NCBI RefSeq assembly: GCF_052324685.1
Contig: NW_027506980.1
Span: 300,397 to 364,396 of the forward strand
Length of the DNA: 64,000 nt
Reading direction: 5' to 3'
Source of the DNA: Brachyhypopomus gauderio
Taxonomy: Eukaryota; Chordata; Actinopteri; Gymnotiformes; Hypopomidae
Shown: one piece after another, positions 8,248 to 20,757 of the stretch
Position numbering within the stretch: position 1 is the stretch's first letter
Layout: each line of letters starts with the position of its first letter
Program-made: the position numbers and the translations under genes
The notes under the pieces: model-generated
Databases searched by the model: none
What the model saw: the letters and a program-made list of their open reading frames with translations, nothing else
Told to the model about the DNA's origin: nothing

Positions 8248-9401
8248 CAGATGCTGCTGTGCTTACATAGTTCTTCCTCAAAAGAAAAACCCAACAAGCA
8301 CATTCCTCCTGTTTGCTGGCTTTTGATGAAATGAGCCAATGCATAAAGGATGCAACATCAATGTCACTCACACTTTTCTGCTAGCTTGTCTAAAATTCGC
8401 CCTTCCTTCAATTTCTCACTTGTCAAGACCTGCAGGTCTTCAAACAAAAGGTCAGTTTGTAGACCCTTTTCCTGTCAAAGTTTTGATCCTTTTGTCCACC
8501 AGTCATCGGAATGTGTATGATTTTCACCAGTTTACACAGTGTAGCTCCCTTGCCTTCAGTTGCAGGGTTATGTCCTCTTAGATAAGACGCTTTTGAAATT
8601 ATTTGTGAAAATGCACCCAAAACCTATTCAAAACAGATTTGATGGAAGCACTGCAGGAGCTGCTCCAAGACGCATTTTGTCCAGAAAATGTGCTATCATG
8701 AATGCATCCATATCACCAACACACATTTACAAACCAAACCATAGGCAATAAAATACATGAGTAAACTGATTTGTGGACCTTTGTGGCACTTGGTACTGCT
8801 GAGATCAGGATCATTACAGAGTTCAGCAATTATTTTCCCAACTAGGTCATTGATACATTGGAATCCCCAATGTTTTCTGGAACAGAATAGGCTATGCCTT
8901 TCGGATGAGAATAAAAAAAGACTTCAAGAACCAAAAAAGAAGTTAAGCTGCCTTCAGCTGATGTACTCAGACTAAAGGGAAACACTTTAAATCCCAAGGT
9001 GAAATGCACATGCTCAAAATTTTATCAGGACAGAGTACATGTTTTACTTTGATATTAAGAGCGATCACTAGATTGTCTTCCAGTAAATTAATGTTTTCTT
9101 CCGCTACAAAACGTTTTTTCAACAACTATAAAGAGGCTATGCAACGAAACTGAGCTGAGATGTCAAGTGCCTTTAATGGTACATTTTTGACCCCACTTCA
9201 AATGCTGCTGTTACCTGACCAGTTCGATTGTTAGTTTGCCAGATTCTCAATCTCTGGGATGTGAGATCATGCACCAGGTTTAGTGAATGTTTAAGGGTGA
9301 AGGTCTTTAGTTTCTGCACAAATTCCACAAACATAGCTCAGGTCCTGCTCAACATGTCAACATGTGGCGACAGCAAGTGCCTTTGGGGTCCTACAAAAAT
9401 C

Positions 9402-9474
9402 GCCCGGCTAGCTCAGTCGGTAGAGCATGAGACTCTTAATCTCAGGGTCGTGGGTTCGAGCCCCACGTTGGGCG
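9402..9474 (+). tRNA. tRNA-Lys-CTT: tRNA-Lys(CTT), unit 6
   Basis: Consensus gene. A private C-to-G change (TTAATGTG) lies in the gap towards the Asn gene. Confidence 0.97.
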
Positions 9475-9563
9475 AGAGGCTGATTTGTTTGAGTGAAATG
9501 TTGAAATTTAGTTAATGTGTTTGCACAAAATACGTCTAAAAAAGAAGAGAAAGGAACATACAT

Positions 9564-9590
9564 CGTCCCTGAGTGGGCTCGAACCACCAT

Positions 9591-9631
<41 letters not shown>

Positions 9632-9637
9632 AGAGAC
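9564..9637 (-). tRNA. tRNA-Asn-GTT: tRNA-Asn(GTT), unit 6, T65 variant
   Basis: A at 9572 on + gives C65 to T, a G-U pair at the base of the T stem that should be tolerated. agag/ataac markers to the right. Confidence 0.95.
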
Positions 9638-10791
9638 CAGATGCTGCTGTGCTTACATAGTTCTTCCTCAAAAGAAAAACCCAACAAGCACATTCCTCCT
9701 GTTTGCTGGCTTTTGATGAAATGAGCCAATGCATAAAGGATGCAACATCAATGTCACTCACACTTTTCTGCTAGCTTGTCTAAAATTCGCCCTTCCTTCA
9801 ATTTCTCACTTGTCAAGACCTGCAGGTCTTCAAACAAAAGGTCAGTTTGTAGACCCTTTTCCTGTCAAAGTTTTGATCCTTTTGTCCACCAGTCATCGGA
9901 ATGTGTATGATTTTCACCAGTTTACACAGAGTAGCTCCCTTGCTTTCAGTTGCAGGGTTATGTCCTCTTAGATAAGACGCTTTTGAAATTATTTGTGAAA
10001 ATGCACCCAAAACCTATTCAAAACAGATTTGATGGAAGCACTGCAGGAGCTGCTCCAAGACGCATTTTGTCCAGAAAATGTGCTATCATGAATGCATCCA
10101 TATCACCAACACACATTTACAAACCAAACCATAGGCAATAAAATACATGAGTAAACTGATTTGTGGACCTTTGTGGCACTTGGTACTGCTGAGATCAGGA
10201 TCATAACAGAGTTCAGCAATTATTTTCCCAACTAGGTCATTGATACATTGGAATCCCCAATGTTTTCTGGAACAGAATAGGCTATGCCTTTCGGATGAGA
10301 ATAAAAAAAGACTTCAAGAACCAAAAAAGAAGTTAAGCTGCCTTCAGCTGATGTACTCAGACTAAAGGGAAACACTTTAAATCCCAAGGTGAAATGCACA
10401 TGCTCAAAATTTTATCAGGACAGAGTACATGTTTTACTTTGATATTAAGAGCGATCACTAGATTGTCTTCCAGTAAATGAATGTTTTCTTCCGCTACAAA
10501 ACGTTTTTTCAACAACTATAAAGAGGCTATGCAACGAAACTGAGCTGAGATGTCAAGTGCCTTTAATGGTACATTTTTGACCCCACTTCAAATGCTGCTG
10601 TTACCTGACCAGTTCGATTGTTAGTTTGCCAGATTCTCAATCTCTGGGATGTGAGATCATGCACCAGGTTTAGTGAATGTTTAAGGGTGAAGGTCTTTAG
10701 TTTCTGCACAAATTCCACAAACATAGCTCAGGTCCTGCTCAACATGTCAACATGTGGCGACAGCAAGTGCCTTTGGGGTCCTACAAAAATC

Positions 10792-10864
10792 GCCCGGCTA
10801 GCTCAGTCGGTAGAGCATGAGACTCTTAATCTCAGGGTCGTGAGTTCGAGCCCCACGTTGGGCG
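10792..10864 (+). tRNA. tRNA-Lys-CTT: tRNA-Lys(CTT), unit 7, A52 variant
   Basis: A at 10843 replaces G52, giving an A-C mismatch in the T stem and altering the first G-rich part of the B box (GAGTTCGAG). Probably weaker. The same change is in unit 44. atga marker upstream. Confidence 0.9.
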
Positions 10865-10953
10865 AGAGGCTGATTTGTTTGAGTGAAATGTTGAAATTTA
10901 GTTAATCTGTTTGCACAAAATACGTCTAAAAAAGAAGAGAAAGGAACATACAT

Positions 10954-10980
10954 CGTCCCTGGGTGGGCTCGAACCACCAT

Positions 10981-11021
<41 letters not shown>

Positions 11022-11027
11022 AGAGAC
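10954..11027 (-). tRNA. tRNA-Asn-GTT: tRNA-Asn(GTT), unit 7
   Basis: Consensus gene. The spacer to the right holds private changes: TTGCATTCAG, TTTTCAAATT and GAATGCATACA. Confidence 0.97.
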
Positions 11028-12181
11028 CAGATGCTGCTGTGCTTACATAGTTCTTCCTCAAAAGAAAAACCCAACAAGCACATTCCTCCTGTTTGCTGGC
11101 TTTTGATGAAATGAGCCAATGCATAAAGGATGCAACATCAATGTCACTCACACTTTTCTGCTAGCTTGTCTAAAATTCGCCCTTCCTTCAATTTCTCACT
11201 TGTCAAGACCTGCAGGTCTTCAAACAAAAGGTCAGTTTGTAGACCCTTTTCCTGTCAAAGTTTTGATCCTTTTGTCCACCAGTCATCGGAATGTGTATGA
11301 TTTTCACCAGTTTACACAGTGTAGCTCCCTTGCATTCAGTTGCAGGGTTATGTCCTCTTAGATAAGACGCTTTTCAAATTATTTGTGAAAATGCACCCAA
11401 AACCTATTCAAAACAGATTTGATGGAAGCACTGCAGGAGCTGCTCCAAGACGCATTTTGTCCAGAAAATGTGCTATCATGAATGCATACATATCACCAAC
11501 ACACATTTACAAACCAAACCATAGGCAATAAAATACATGAGTAAACTGATTTGTGGACCTTTGTGGCACTTGGTACTGCTGAGATCAGGATCATTACAGA
11601 GTTCAGCAATTATTTTCCCAACTAGGTCATTGATACATTGGAATCCCCAATGTTTTCTGGAACAGAATAGGCTATGCCTTTCGGATGAGAATAAAAAAAG
11701 ACTTCAAGAACCAAAAAAGAAGTTAAGCTGCCTTCAGCTGATGTACTCAGACTAAAGGGAAACACTTTAAATCCCAAGGTGAAATGCACATGCTCAAAAT
11801 TTTATCAGGACAGAGTACATGTTTTACTTTGATATTAAGAGCGATCACTGGATTGTCTTCCAGTAAATTAATGTTTTCTTCCGCTACAAAACGTTTTTTC
11901 AACAACTATAAAGAGGCTATGCAACGAAACTGAGCTGGGATGTCAAGTGCCTTTAATGGTACCTTTTTGACCCCACTTCAAATGCTGCTGTTACCTGACC
12001 AGTTCGATTGTTGATTTGCCAGATTCTCAATCTCTGGGATGTGAGATCATGCACCAGGTTTAGTGAATGTTTAAGGGTGAAGGTCTTTAATTTCTGCACA
12101 AATTCCACAAACATAGCTCAGGTCCTGCTCAACATGTCAACATGTGGCGACAGCAAGTGCCTTTGGGGTCCTACAAAAATC

Positions 12182-12254
12182 GCCCGGCTAGCTCAGTCAG
12201 TACAGCATGAGACTCTTAATCTCAGGGTCGTGGGTTCGAGCCCCATGTTGGGCG
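12182..12254 (+). tRNA. tRNA-Lys-CTT: tRNA-Lys(CTT), unit 8, A18/C22/T65 variant, probably impaired
   Basis: Three changes: G18 to A (12199), losing the G18-T55 loop contact and altering the A box; G22 to C (12203), breaking the C13-G22 D-stem pair; C65 to T (12246), a wobble pair that fits CpG deamination. The anticodon CTT is intact. The same triple is in unit 39. The upstream spacer has ttaat and TTGATTTGCC, shared with unit 38. Confidence 0.88.
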
Positions 12255-12343
12255 AGAGGCTGATTTGTTTGAGTGAAATGTTGAAATTTAGTTAATCTGT
12301 TTGCACAAAATACGTCTAAAAAAGAAGAGAAAGGAACATACAT

Positions 12344-12370
12344 CGTCCCTGGGTGGGCTCGAACCACCAT

Positions 12371-12411
<41 letters not shown>

Positions 12412-12417
12412 AGAGAC
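12344..12417 (-). tRNA. tRNA-Asn-GTT: tRNA-Asn(GTT), unit 8
   Basis: Consensus sequence. Confidence 0.97.
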
Positions 12418-13571
12418 CAGATGCTGCTGTGCTTACATAGTTCTTCCTCAAAAGAAAAACCCAACAAGCACATTCCTCCTGTTTGCTGGCTTTTGATGAA
12501 ATGAGCCAATGCATAAAGGATGCAACATCAATGTCACTCACACTTTTCTGCTAGCTTGTCTAAAATTCGCCCTTCCTTCAATTTCTCACTTGTCAAGACC
12601 TGCAGGTCTTCAAACAAAAGGTCAGTTTGTAGACCCTTTTCCTGTCAAAGTTTTGATCCTTTTGTCCACCAGTCATCGGAATGTGTATGATTTTCACCAG
12701 TTTACACAGTGTAGCTCCCTTGCCTTCAGTTGCAGGGTTATGTCCTCTTAGATAAGACGCTTTTGAAATTATTTGTGAAAATGCACCCAAAACCTATTCA
12801 AAACAGATTTGATGGAAGCACTGCAGGAGCTGCTCCAAGACGCATTTTGTCCAGAAAATGTGCTATCATGAATGCATCCATATCACCAACACACATTTAC
12901 AAACCAAACCATAGGCAATAAAATACATGAGTAAACTGATTTGTGGACCTTTGTGGCACTTGGTACTGCTGAGATCAGGATCATTACAGAGTTCAGCAAT
13001 TATTTTCCCAACTAGGTCATTGATACATTGGAATCCCCAATGTTTTCTGGAACAGAATAGGCTATGCCTTTCGGATGAGAATAAAAAAAGACTTCAAGAA
13101 CCAAAAAAGAAGTTAAGCTGCCTTCAGCTGATGTACTCAGACTAAAGGGAAACACTTTAAATCCCAAGGTGAAATGCACATGCTCAAAATTTTATCAGGA
13201 CAGAGTACATGTTTTACTTTGATATTAAGAGCGATCACTAGATTGTCTTCCAGTAAATTAATGTTTTCTTCCGCTACAAAACGTTTTTTCAACAACTATA
13301 AAGAGGCTATGCAACGAAACTGAGCTGAGATGTCAAGTGCCTTTAATGGTACATTTTTGACCCCACTTCAAATGCTGCTGTTACCTGACCAGTTCGATTG
13401 TTAGTTTGCCAGATTCTCAATCTCTGGGATGTGAGATCATGCACCAGGTTTAGTGAATGTTTAAGGGTGAAGGTCTTTAGTTTCTGCACAAATTCCACAA
13501 ACATAGCTCAGGTCCTGCTCAACATGTCAACATGTGGCGACAGCAAGTGCCTTTGGGGTCCTACAAAAATC

Positions 13572-13644
13572 GCCCGGCTAGCTCAGTCGGTAGAGCATGA
13601 GACTCTTAATCTCAGGGTCGTGGGTTCGAGCCCCACGTTGGGCG
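13572..13644 (+). tRNA. tRNA-Lys-CTT: tRNA-Lys(CTT), unit 9
   Basis: Consensus sequence; default spacer on the left. Confidence 0.97.
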
Positions 13645-13733
13645 AGAGGCTGATTTGTTTGAGTGAAATGTTGAAATTTAGTTAATCTGTTTGCACAAAA
13701 TACGTCTAAAAAAGAAGAGAAAGGAACATACAT

Positions 13734-13760
13734 CGTCCCTGAGTGGGCTCGAACCACCAT

Positions 13761-13801
<41 letters not shown>

Positions 13802-13807
13802 AGAGAC
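13734..13807 (-). tRNA. tRNA-Asn-GTT: tRNA-Asn(GTT), unit 9, T65 variant
   Basis: C65 to T (A at 13742 on +). To the right: agag/ataac plus AGTCACCGG, shared only with unit 15. Confidence 0.95.
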
Positions 13808-14961
13808 CAGATGCTGCTGTGCTTACATAGTTCTTCCTCAAAAGAAAAACCCAACAAGCACATTCCTCCTGTTTGCTGGCTTTTGATGAAATGAGCCAAT
13901 GCATAAAGGATGCAACATCAATGTCACTCACACTTTTCTGCTAGCTTGTCTAAAATTCGCCCTTCCTTCAATTTCTCACTTGTCAAGACCTGCAGGTCTT
14001 CAAACAAAAGGTCAGTTTGTAGACCCTTTTCCTGTCAAAGTTTTGATCCTTTTGTCCACCAGTCACCGGAATGTGTATGATTTTCACCAGTTTACACAGA
14101 GTAGCTCCCTTGCTTTCAGTTGCAGGGTTATGTCCTCTTAGATAAGACGCTTTTGAAATTATTTGTGAAAATGCACCCAAAACCTATTCAAAACAGATTT
14201 GATGGAAGCACTGCAGGAGCTGCTCCAAGACGCATTTTGTCCAGAAAATGTGCTATCATGAATGCATCCATATCACCAACACACATTTACAAACCAAACC
14301 ATAGGCAATAAAATACATGAGTAAACTGATTTGTGGACCTTTGTGGCACTTGGTACTGCTGAGATCAGGATCATAACAGAGTTCAGCAATTATTTTCCCA
14401 ACTAGGTCATTGATACATTGGAATCCCCAATGTTTTCTGGAACAGAATAGGCTATGCCTTTCGGATGAGAATAAAAAAAGACTTCAAGAACCAAAAAAGA
14501 AGTTAAGCTGCCTTCAGCTGATGTACTCAGACTAAAGGGAAACACTTTAAATCCCAAGGTGAAATGCACATGCTCAAAATTTTATCAGGACAGAGTACAT
14601 GTTTTACTTTGATATTAAGAGCGATCACTAGATTGTCTTCCAGTAAATTAATGTTTTCTTCCGCTACAAAACGTTTTTTCAACAACTATAAAGAGGCTAT
14701 GCAACGAAACTGAGCTGAGATGTCAAGTGCCTTTAATGGTACATTTTTGACCCCACTTCAAATGCTGCTGTTACCTGACCAGTTCGATTGTTAGTTTGCC
14801 AGATTCTCAATCTCTGGGATGTGAGATCATGCACCAGGTTTAGTGAATGTTTAAGGGTGAAGGTCTTTAGTTTCTGCACAAATTCCACAAACATAGCTCA
14901 GGTCCTGCTCAACATGTCAACATGTGGCGACAGCAAGTGCCTTTGGGGTCCTACAAAAATC

Positions 14962-15034
14962 GCCCGGCTAGCTCAGTCGGTAGAGCATGAGACTCTTAAT
15001 CTCAGGGTCGTGGGTTCGAGCCCCACGTTGGGCG
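14962..15034 (+). tRNA. tRNA-Lys-CTT: tRNA-Lys(CTT), unit 10
   Basis: Consensus sequence. Confidence 0.97.
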
Positions 15035-15123
15035 AGAGGCTGATTTGTTTGAGTGAAATGTTGAAATTTAGTTAATCTGTTTGCACAAAATACGTCTAAA
15101 AAAGAAGAGAAAGGAACATACAT

Positions 15124-15150
15124 CGTCCCTGGGTGGGCTCGAACCACCAT

Positions 15151-15191
<41 letters not shown>

Positions 15192-15197
15192 AGAGAC
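15124..15197 (-). tRNA. tRNA-Asn-GTT: tRNA-Asn(GTT), unit 10
   Basis: Consensus gene; tccagg and tcgtc markers to the right, as in units 16, 41 and 44. Confidence 0.97.
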
Positions 15198-15523
15198 CAG
15201 ATGCTGCTGTGCTTACATAGTTCTTCCTCAAAAGAAAAACCCAACAAGCACATTCCTCCTGTTTGCTGGCTTTTGATGAAATGAGCCAATGCATAAAGGA
15301 TGCAACATCAATGTCACTCACACTTTTCTGCTAGCTTGTCTAAAATTCGCCCTTCCTTCAATTTCTCACTTGTCAAGACCTCCAGGTCTTCAAACAAAAG
15401 GTCAGTTTGTAGACCCTTTTCCTGTCAAAGTTTTGATCCTTTTGTCCACCAGTCATCGGAATGTGTATGATTTTCACCAGTTTACACAGTGTAGCTCCCT
15501 TGCCTTCAGTTGCAGGGTTATGT

Positions 15524-15539
15524 CGTCTTAGATAAGACG
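15524..15539. repeat. Perfected hairpin CGTCTTA-GA-TAAGACG (tcgtc marker), unit 10
   Basis: In most units this site reads CCTCTTAGATAAGACG. A C-to-G change in units 10, 16, 37, 41 and 44 extends the inverted repeat from 5-6 to 7 paired bases. It is a useful lineage marker; function unknown. Confidence 0.75.
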
Positions 15540-16351
15540 CTTTTGAAATTATTTGTGAAAATGCACCCAAAACCTATTCAAAACAGATTTGATGGAAGCA
15601 CTGCAGGAGCTGCTCCAAGACGCATTTTGTCCAGAAAATGTGCTATCATGAATGCATCCATATCACCAACACACATTTACAAACCAAACCATAGGCAATA
15701 AAATACATGAGTAAACTGATTTGTGGACCTTTGTGGCACTTGGTACTGCTGAGATCAGGATCATTACAGAGTTCAGCAATTATTTTCCCAACTAGGTCAT
15801 TGATACATTGGAATCCCCAATGTTTTCTGGAACAGAATAGGCTATGCCTTTCGGATGAGAATAAAAAAAGACTTCAAGAACCAAAAAAGAAGTTAAGCTG
15901 CCTTCAGCTGATGTACTCAGACTAAAGGGAAACACTTTAAATCCCAAGGTGAAATGCACATGCTCAAAATTTTATCAGGACAGAGTACATGTTTTACTTT
16001 GATATTAAGAGCGATCACTGGATTGTCTTCCAGTAAATTAATGTTTTCTTCCGCTACAAAACGTTTTTTCAACAACTATAAAGAGGCTATGCAACGAAAC
16101 TGAGCTGGGATGTCAAGTGCCTTTAATGGTACCTTTTTGACCCCACTTCAAATGCTGCTGTTACCTGACCAGTTCGATTGTTAGTTTGCCAGATTCTCAA
16201 TCTCTGGGATGTGAGATCATGCACCAGGTTTAGTGAATGTTTAAGGGTGAAGGTCTTTAATTTCTGCACAAATTCCACAAACATAGCTCAGGTCCTGCTC
16301 AACATGTCAACATGTGGCGACAGCAAGTGCCTTTGGGGTCTTACAAAAATC

Positions 16352-16424
16352 GCCCGGCTAGCTCAGTCGGTAGAGCATGAGACTCTTAATCTCAGGGTCG
16401 TGGGTTCGAGCCCCACGTTGGGCG
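16352..16424 (+). tRNA. tRNA-Lys-CTT: tRNA-Lys(CTT), unit 11
   Basis: Consensus gene; ttaat and GGTCTTAC upstream, as in units 17, 42 and 45. Confidence 0.97.
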
Positions 16425-16513
16425 AGAGGCTGATTTGTTTGAGTGAAATGTTGAAATTTAGTTAATCTGTTTGCACAAAATACGTCTAAAAAAGAAGAGA
16501 AAGGAACATACAT

Positions 16514-16540
16514 CGTCCCTGGGTGGGCTCGAACCACCAT

Positions 16541-16581
<41 letters not shown>

Positions 16582-16587
16582 AGAGAC
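16514..16587 (-). tRNA. tRNA-Asn-GTT: tRNA-Asn(GTT), unit 11
   Basis: Consensus sequence. Confidence 0.97.
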
Positions 16588-17741
16588 CAGATGCTGCTGT
16601 GCTTACATAGTTCTTCCTCAAAAGAAAAACCCAACAAGCACATTCCTCCTGTTTGCTGGCTTTTGATGAAATGAGCCAATGCATAAAGGATGCAACATCA
16701 ATGTCACTCACACTTTTCTGCTAGCTTGTCTAAAATTCGCCCTTCCTTCAATTTCTCACTTGTCAAGACCTGCAGGTCTTCAAACAAAAGGTCAGTTTGT
16801 AGACCCTTTTCCTGTCAAAGTTTTGATCCTTTTGTCCACCAGTCATCGGAATGTGTATGATTTTCACCAGTTTACACAGTGTAGCTCCCTTGCCTTCAGT
16901 TGCAGGGTTATGTCCTCTTAGATAAGACGCTTTTGAAATTATTTGTGAAAATGCACCCAAAACCTATTCAAAACAGATTTGATGGAAGCACTGCAGGAGC
17001 TGCTCCAAGACGCATTTTGTCCAGAAAATGTGCTATCATGAATGCATCCATATCACCAACACACATTTACAAACCAAACCATAGGCAATAAAATACATGA
17101 GTAAACTGATTTGTGGACCTTTGTGGCACTTGGTACTGCTGAGATCAGGATCATTACAGAGTTCAGCAATTATTTTCCCAACTAGGTCATTGATACATTG
17201 GAATCCCCAATGTTTTCTGGAACAGAATAGGCTATGCCTTTCGGATGAGAATAAAAAAAGACTTCAAGAACCAAAAAAGAAGTTAAGCTGCCTTCAGCTG
17301 ATGTACTCAGACTAAAGGGAAACACTTTAAATCCCAAGGTGAAATGCACATGCTCAAAATTTTATCAGGACAGAGTACATGTTTTACTTTGATATTAAGA
17401 GCGATCACTAGATTGTCTTCCAGTAAATTAATGTTTTCTTCCGCTACAAAACGTTTTTTCAACAACTATAAAGAGGCTATGCAACGAAACTGAGCTGAGA
17501 TGTCAAGTGCCTTTAATGGTACATTTTTGACCCCACTTCAAATGCTGCTGTTACCTGACCAGTTCGATTGTTAGTTTGCCAGATTCTCAATCTCTGGGAT
17601 GTGAGATCATGCACCAGGTTTAGTGAATGTTTAAGGGTGAAGGTCTTTAGTTTCTGCACAAATTCCACAAACATAGCTCAGGTCCTGCTCAACATGTCAA
17701 CATGTGGCGACAGCAAGTGCCTTTGGGGTCCTACAAAAATC

Positions 17742-17814
17742 GCCCGGCTAGCTCAGTCGGTAGAGCATGAGACTCTTAATCTCAGGGTCGTGGGTTCGAG
17801 CCCCACGTTGGGCG
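17742..17814 (+). tRNA. tRNA-Lys-CTT: tRNA-Lys(CTT), unit 12
   Basis: Consensus sequence; default spacer on the left. Confidence 0.97.
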
Positions 17815-17903
17815 AGAGGCTGATTTGTTTGAGTGAAATGTTGAAATTTAGTTAATCTGTTTGCACAAAATACGTCTAAAAAAGAAGAGAAAGGAACATA
17901 CAT

Positions 17904-17930
17904 CGTCCCTGGGTGGGCTCGAACCACCAT

Positions 17931-17971
<41 letters not shown>

Positions 17972-17977
17972 AGAGAC
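17904..17977 (-). tRNA. tRNA-Asn-GTT: tRNA-Asn(GTT), unit 12
   Basis: Consensus gene; gatta marker to the right. Confidence 0.97.
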
Positions 17978-19131
17978 CAGATGCTGCTGTGCTTACATAG
18001 TTCTTCCTCAAAAGAAAAACCCAACAAGCACATTCCTCCTGTTTGCTGGCTTTTGATTAAATGAGCCAATGCATAAAGGATGCAACATCAATGTCACTCA
18101 CACTTTTCTGCTAGCTTGTCTAAAATTCGCCCTTCCTTCAATTTCTCACTTGTCAAGACCTGCAGGTCTTCAAACAAAAGGTCAGTTTGTAGACCCTTTT
18201 CCTGTCAAAGTTTTGATCCTTTTGTCCACCAGTCATCGGAATGTGTATGATTTTCACCAGTTTACACAGTGTAGCTCCCTTGCCTTCAGTTGCAGGGTTA
18301 TGTCCTCTTAGATAAGACGCTTTTGAAATTATTTGTGAAAATGCACCCAAAACCTATTCAAAACAGATTTGATGGAAGCACTGCAGGAGCTGCTCCAAGA
18401 CGCATTTTGTCCAGAAAATGTGCTATCATGAATGCATCCATATCACCAACACACATTTACAAACCAAACCATAGGCAATAAAATACATGAGTAAACTGAT
18501 TTGTGGACCTTTGTGGCACTTGGTACTGCTGAGATCAGGATCATTACAGAGTTCAGCAATTATTTTCCCAACTAGGTCATTGATACATTGGAATCCCCAA
18601 TGTTTTCTGGAACAGAATAGGCTATGCCTTTCGGATGAGAATAAAAAAAGACTTCAAGAACCAAAAAAGAAGTTAAGCTGCCTTCAGCTGATGTACTCAG
18701 ACTAAAGGGAAACACTTTAAATCCCAAGGTGAAATGCACATGCTCAAAATTTTATCAGGACAGAGTACATGTTTTACTTTGATATTAAGAGCGATCACTA
18801 GATTGTCTTCCAGTAAATTAATGTTTTCTTCCGCTACAAAACGTTTTTTCAACAACTATAAAGAGGTTATGCAACGAAACTGAGCTGAGATGTCAAGTGC
18901 CTTTAATGGTACATTTTTGACCCCACTTCAAATGCTGCTGTTACCTGACCAGTTCGATTGTTAGTTTGCCAGATTCTCAATCTCTGGGATGTGAGATCAT
19001 GCACCAGGTTTAGTGAATGTTTAAGGGTGAAGGTCTTTAGTTTCTGCACAAATTCCACAAACATAGCTCAGGTCCTGCTCAACATGTCAACATGTGGCGA
19101 CAGCAAGTGCCTTTGGGGTCCTACAAAAATC

Positions 19132-19204
19132 GCCCGGCTAGCTCAGTCGGTAGAGCATGAGACTCTTAATCTCAGGGTCGTGGGTTCGAGCCCCACGTTG
19201 GGCG
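19132..19204 (+). tRNA. tRNA-Lys-CTT: tRNA-Lys(CTT), unit 13
   Basis: Consensus gene; ggtta upstream. With gatta downstream, the unit looks like the left of unit 14 joined to the right of unit 12. Confidence 0.97.
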
Positions 19205-19293
19205 AGAGGCTGATTTGTTTGAGTGAAATGTTGAAATTTAGTTAATCTGTTTGCACAAAATACGTCTAAAAAAGAAGAGAAAGGAACATACAT

Positions 19294-19320
19294 CGTCCCT
19301 GGGTGGGCTCGAACCACCAT

Positions 19321-19361
<41 letters not shown>

Positions 19362-19367
19362 AGAGAC
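19294..19367 (-). tRNA. tRNA-Asn-GTT: tRNA-Asn(GTT), unit 13
   Basis: Consensus gene; gatta marker to the right. Confidence 0.97.
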
Positions 19368-20521
19368 CAGATGCTGCTGTGCTTACATAGTTCTTCCTCA
19401 AAAGAAAAACCCAACAAGCACATTCCTCCTGTTTGCTGGCTTTTGATTAAATGAGCCAATGCATAAAGGATGCAACATCAATGTCACTCACACTTTTCTG
19501 CTAGCTTGTCTAAAATTCGCCCTTCCTTCAATTTCTCACTTGTCAAGACCTGCAGGTCTTCAAACAAAAGGTCAGTTTGTAGACCCTTTTCCTGTCAAAG
19601 TTTTGATCCTTTTGTCCACCAGTCATCGGAATGTGTATGATTTTCACCAGTTTACACAGTGTAGCTCCCTTGCCTTCAGTTGCAGGGTTATGTCCTCTTA
19701 GATAAGACGCTTTTGAAATTATTTGTGAAAATGCACCCAAAACCTATTCAAAACAGATTTGATGGAAGCACTGCAGGAGCTGCTCCAAGACGCATTTTGT
19801 CCAGAAAATGTGCTATCATGAATGCATCCATATCACCAACACACATTTACAAACCAAACCATAGGCAATAAAATACATGAGTAAACTGATTTGTGGACCT
19901 TTGTGGCACTTGGTACTGCTGAGATCAGGATCATTACAGAGTTCAGCAATTATTTTCCCAACTAGGTCATTGATACATTGGAATCCCCAATGTTTTCTGG
20001 AACAGAATAGGCTATGCCTTTCGGATGAGAATAAAAAAAGACTTCAAGAACCAAAAAAGAAGTTAAGCTGCCTTCAGCTGATGTACTCAGACTAAAGGGA
20101 AACACTTTAAATCCCAAGGTGAAATGCACATGCTCAAAATTTTATCAGGACAGAGTACATGTTTTACTTTGATATTAAGAGCGATCACTAGATTGTCTTC
20201 CAGTAAATTAATGTTTTCTTCCGCTACAAAACGTTTTTTCAACAACTATAAAGAGGTTATGCAACGAAACTGAGCTGAGATGTCAAGTGCCTTTAATGGT
20301 ACATTTTTGACCCCACTTCAAATGCTGCTGTTACCTGACCAGTTCGATTGTTAGTTTGCCAGATTCTCAATCTCTGGGATGTGAGATCATGCACCAGGTT
20401 TAGTGAATGTTTAAGGGTGAAGGTCTTTAGTTTCTGCACAAATTCCACAAACATAGCTCAGGTCCTGCTCAACATGTCAACATGTGGCGACAGCAAGTGC
20501 CTTTGGGGTCCTACAAAAATC

Positions 20522-20594
20522 GCCCGGCTAGCTCAGTCGGTAGAGCATGAGACTCTTAATCTCAGGGTCGTGGGTTCGAGCCCCACGTTGGGCG
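20522..20594 (+). tRNA. tRNA-Lys-CTT: tRNA-Lys(CTT), unit 14
   Basis: Consensus gene; ggtta upstream. Confidence 0.97.
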
Positions 20595-20683
20595 AGAGGC
20601 TGATTTGTTTGAGTGAAATGTTGAAATTTAGTTAATCTGTTTGCACAAAATACGTCTAAAAAAGAAGAGAAAGGAACATACAT

Positions 20684-20710
20684 CGTCCCTGGGTGGGCTC
20701 GAACCACCAT

Positions 20711-20751
<41 letters not shown>

Positions 20752-20757
20752 AGAGAC
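20684..20757 (-). tRNA. tRNA-Asn-GTT: tRNA-Asn(GTT), unit 14
   Basis: Consensus sequence. Confidence 0.97.
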
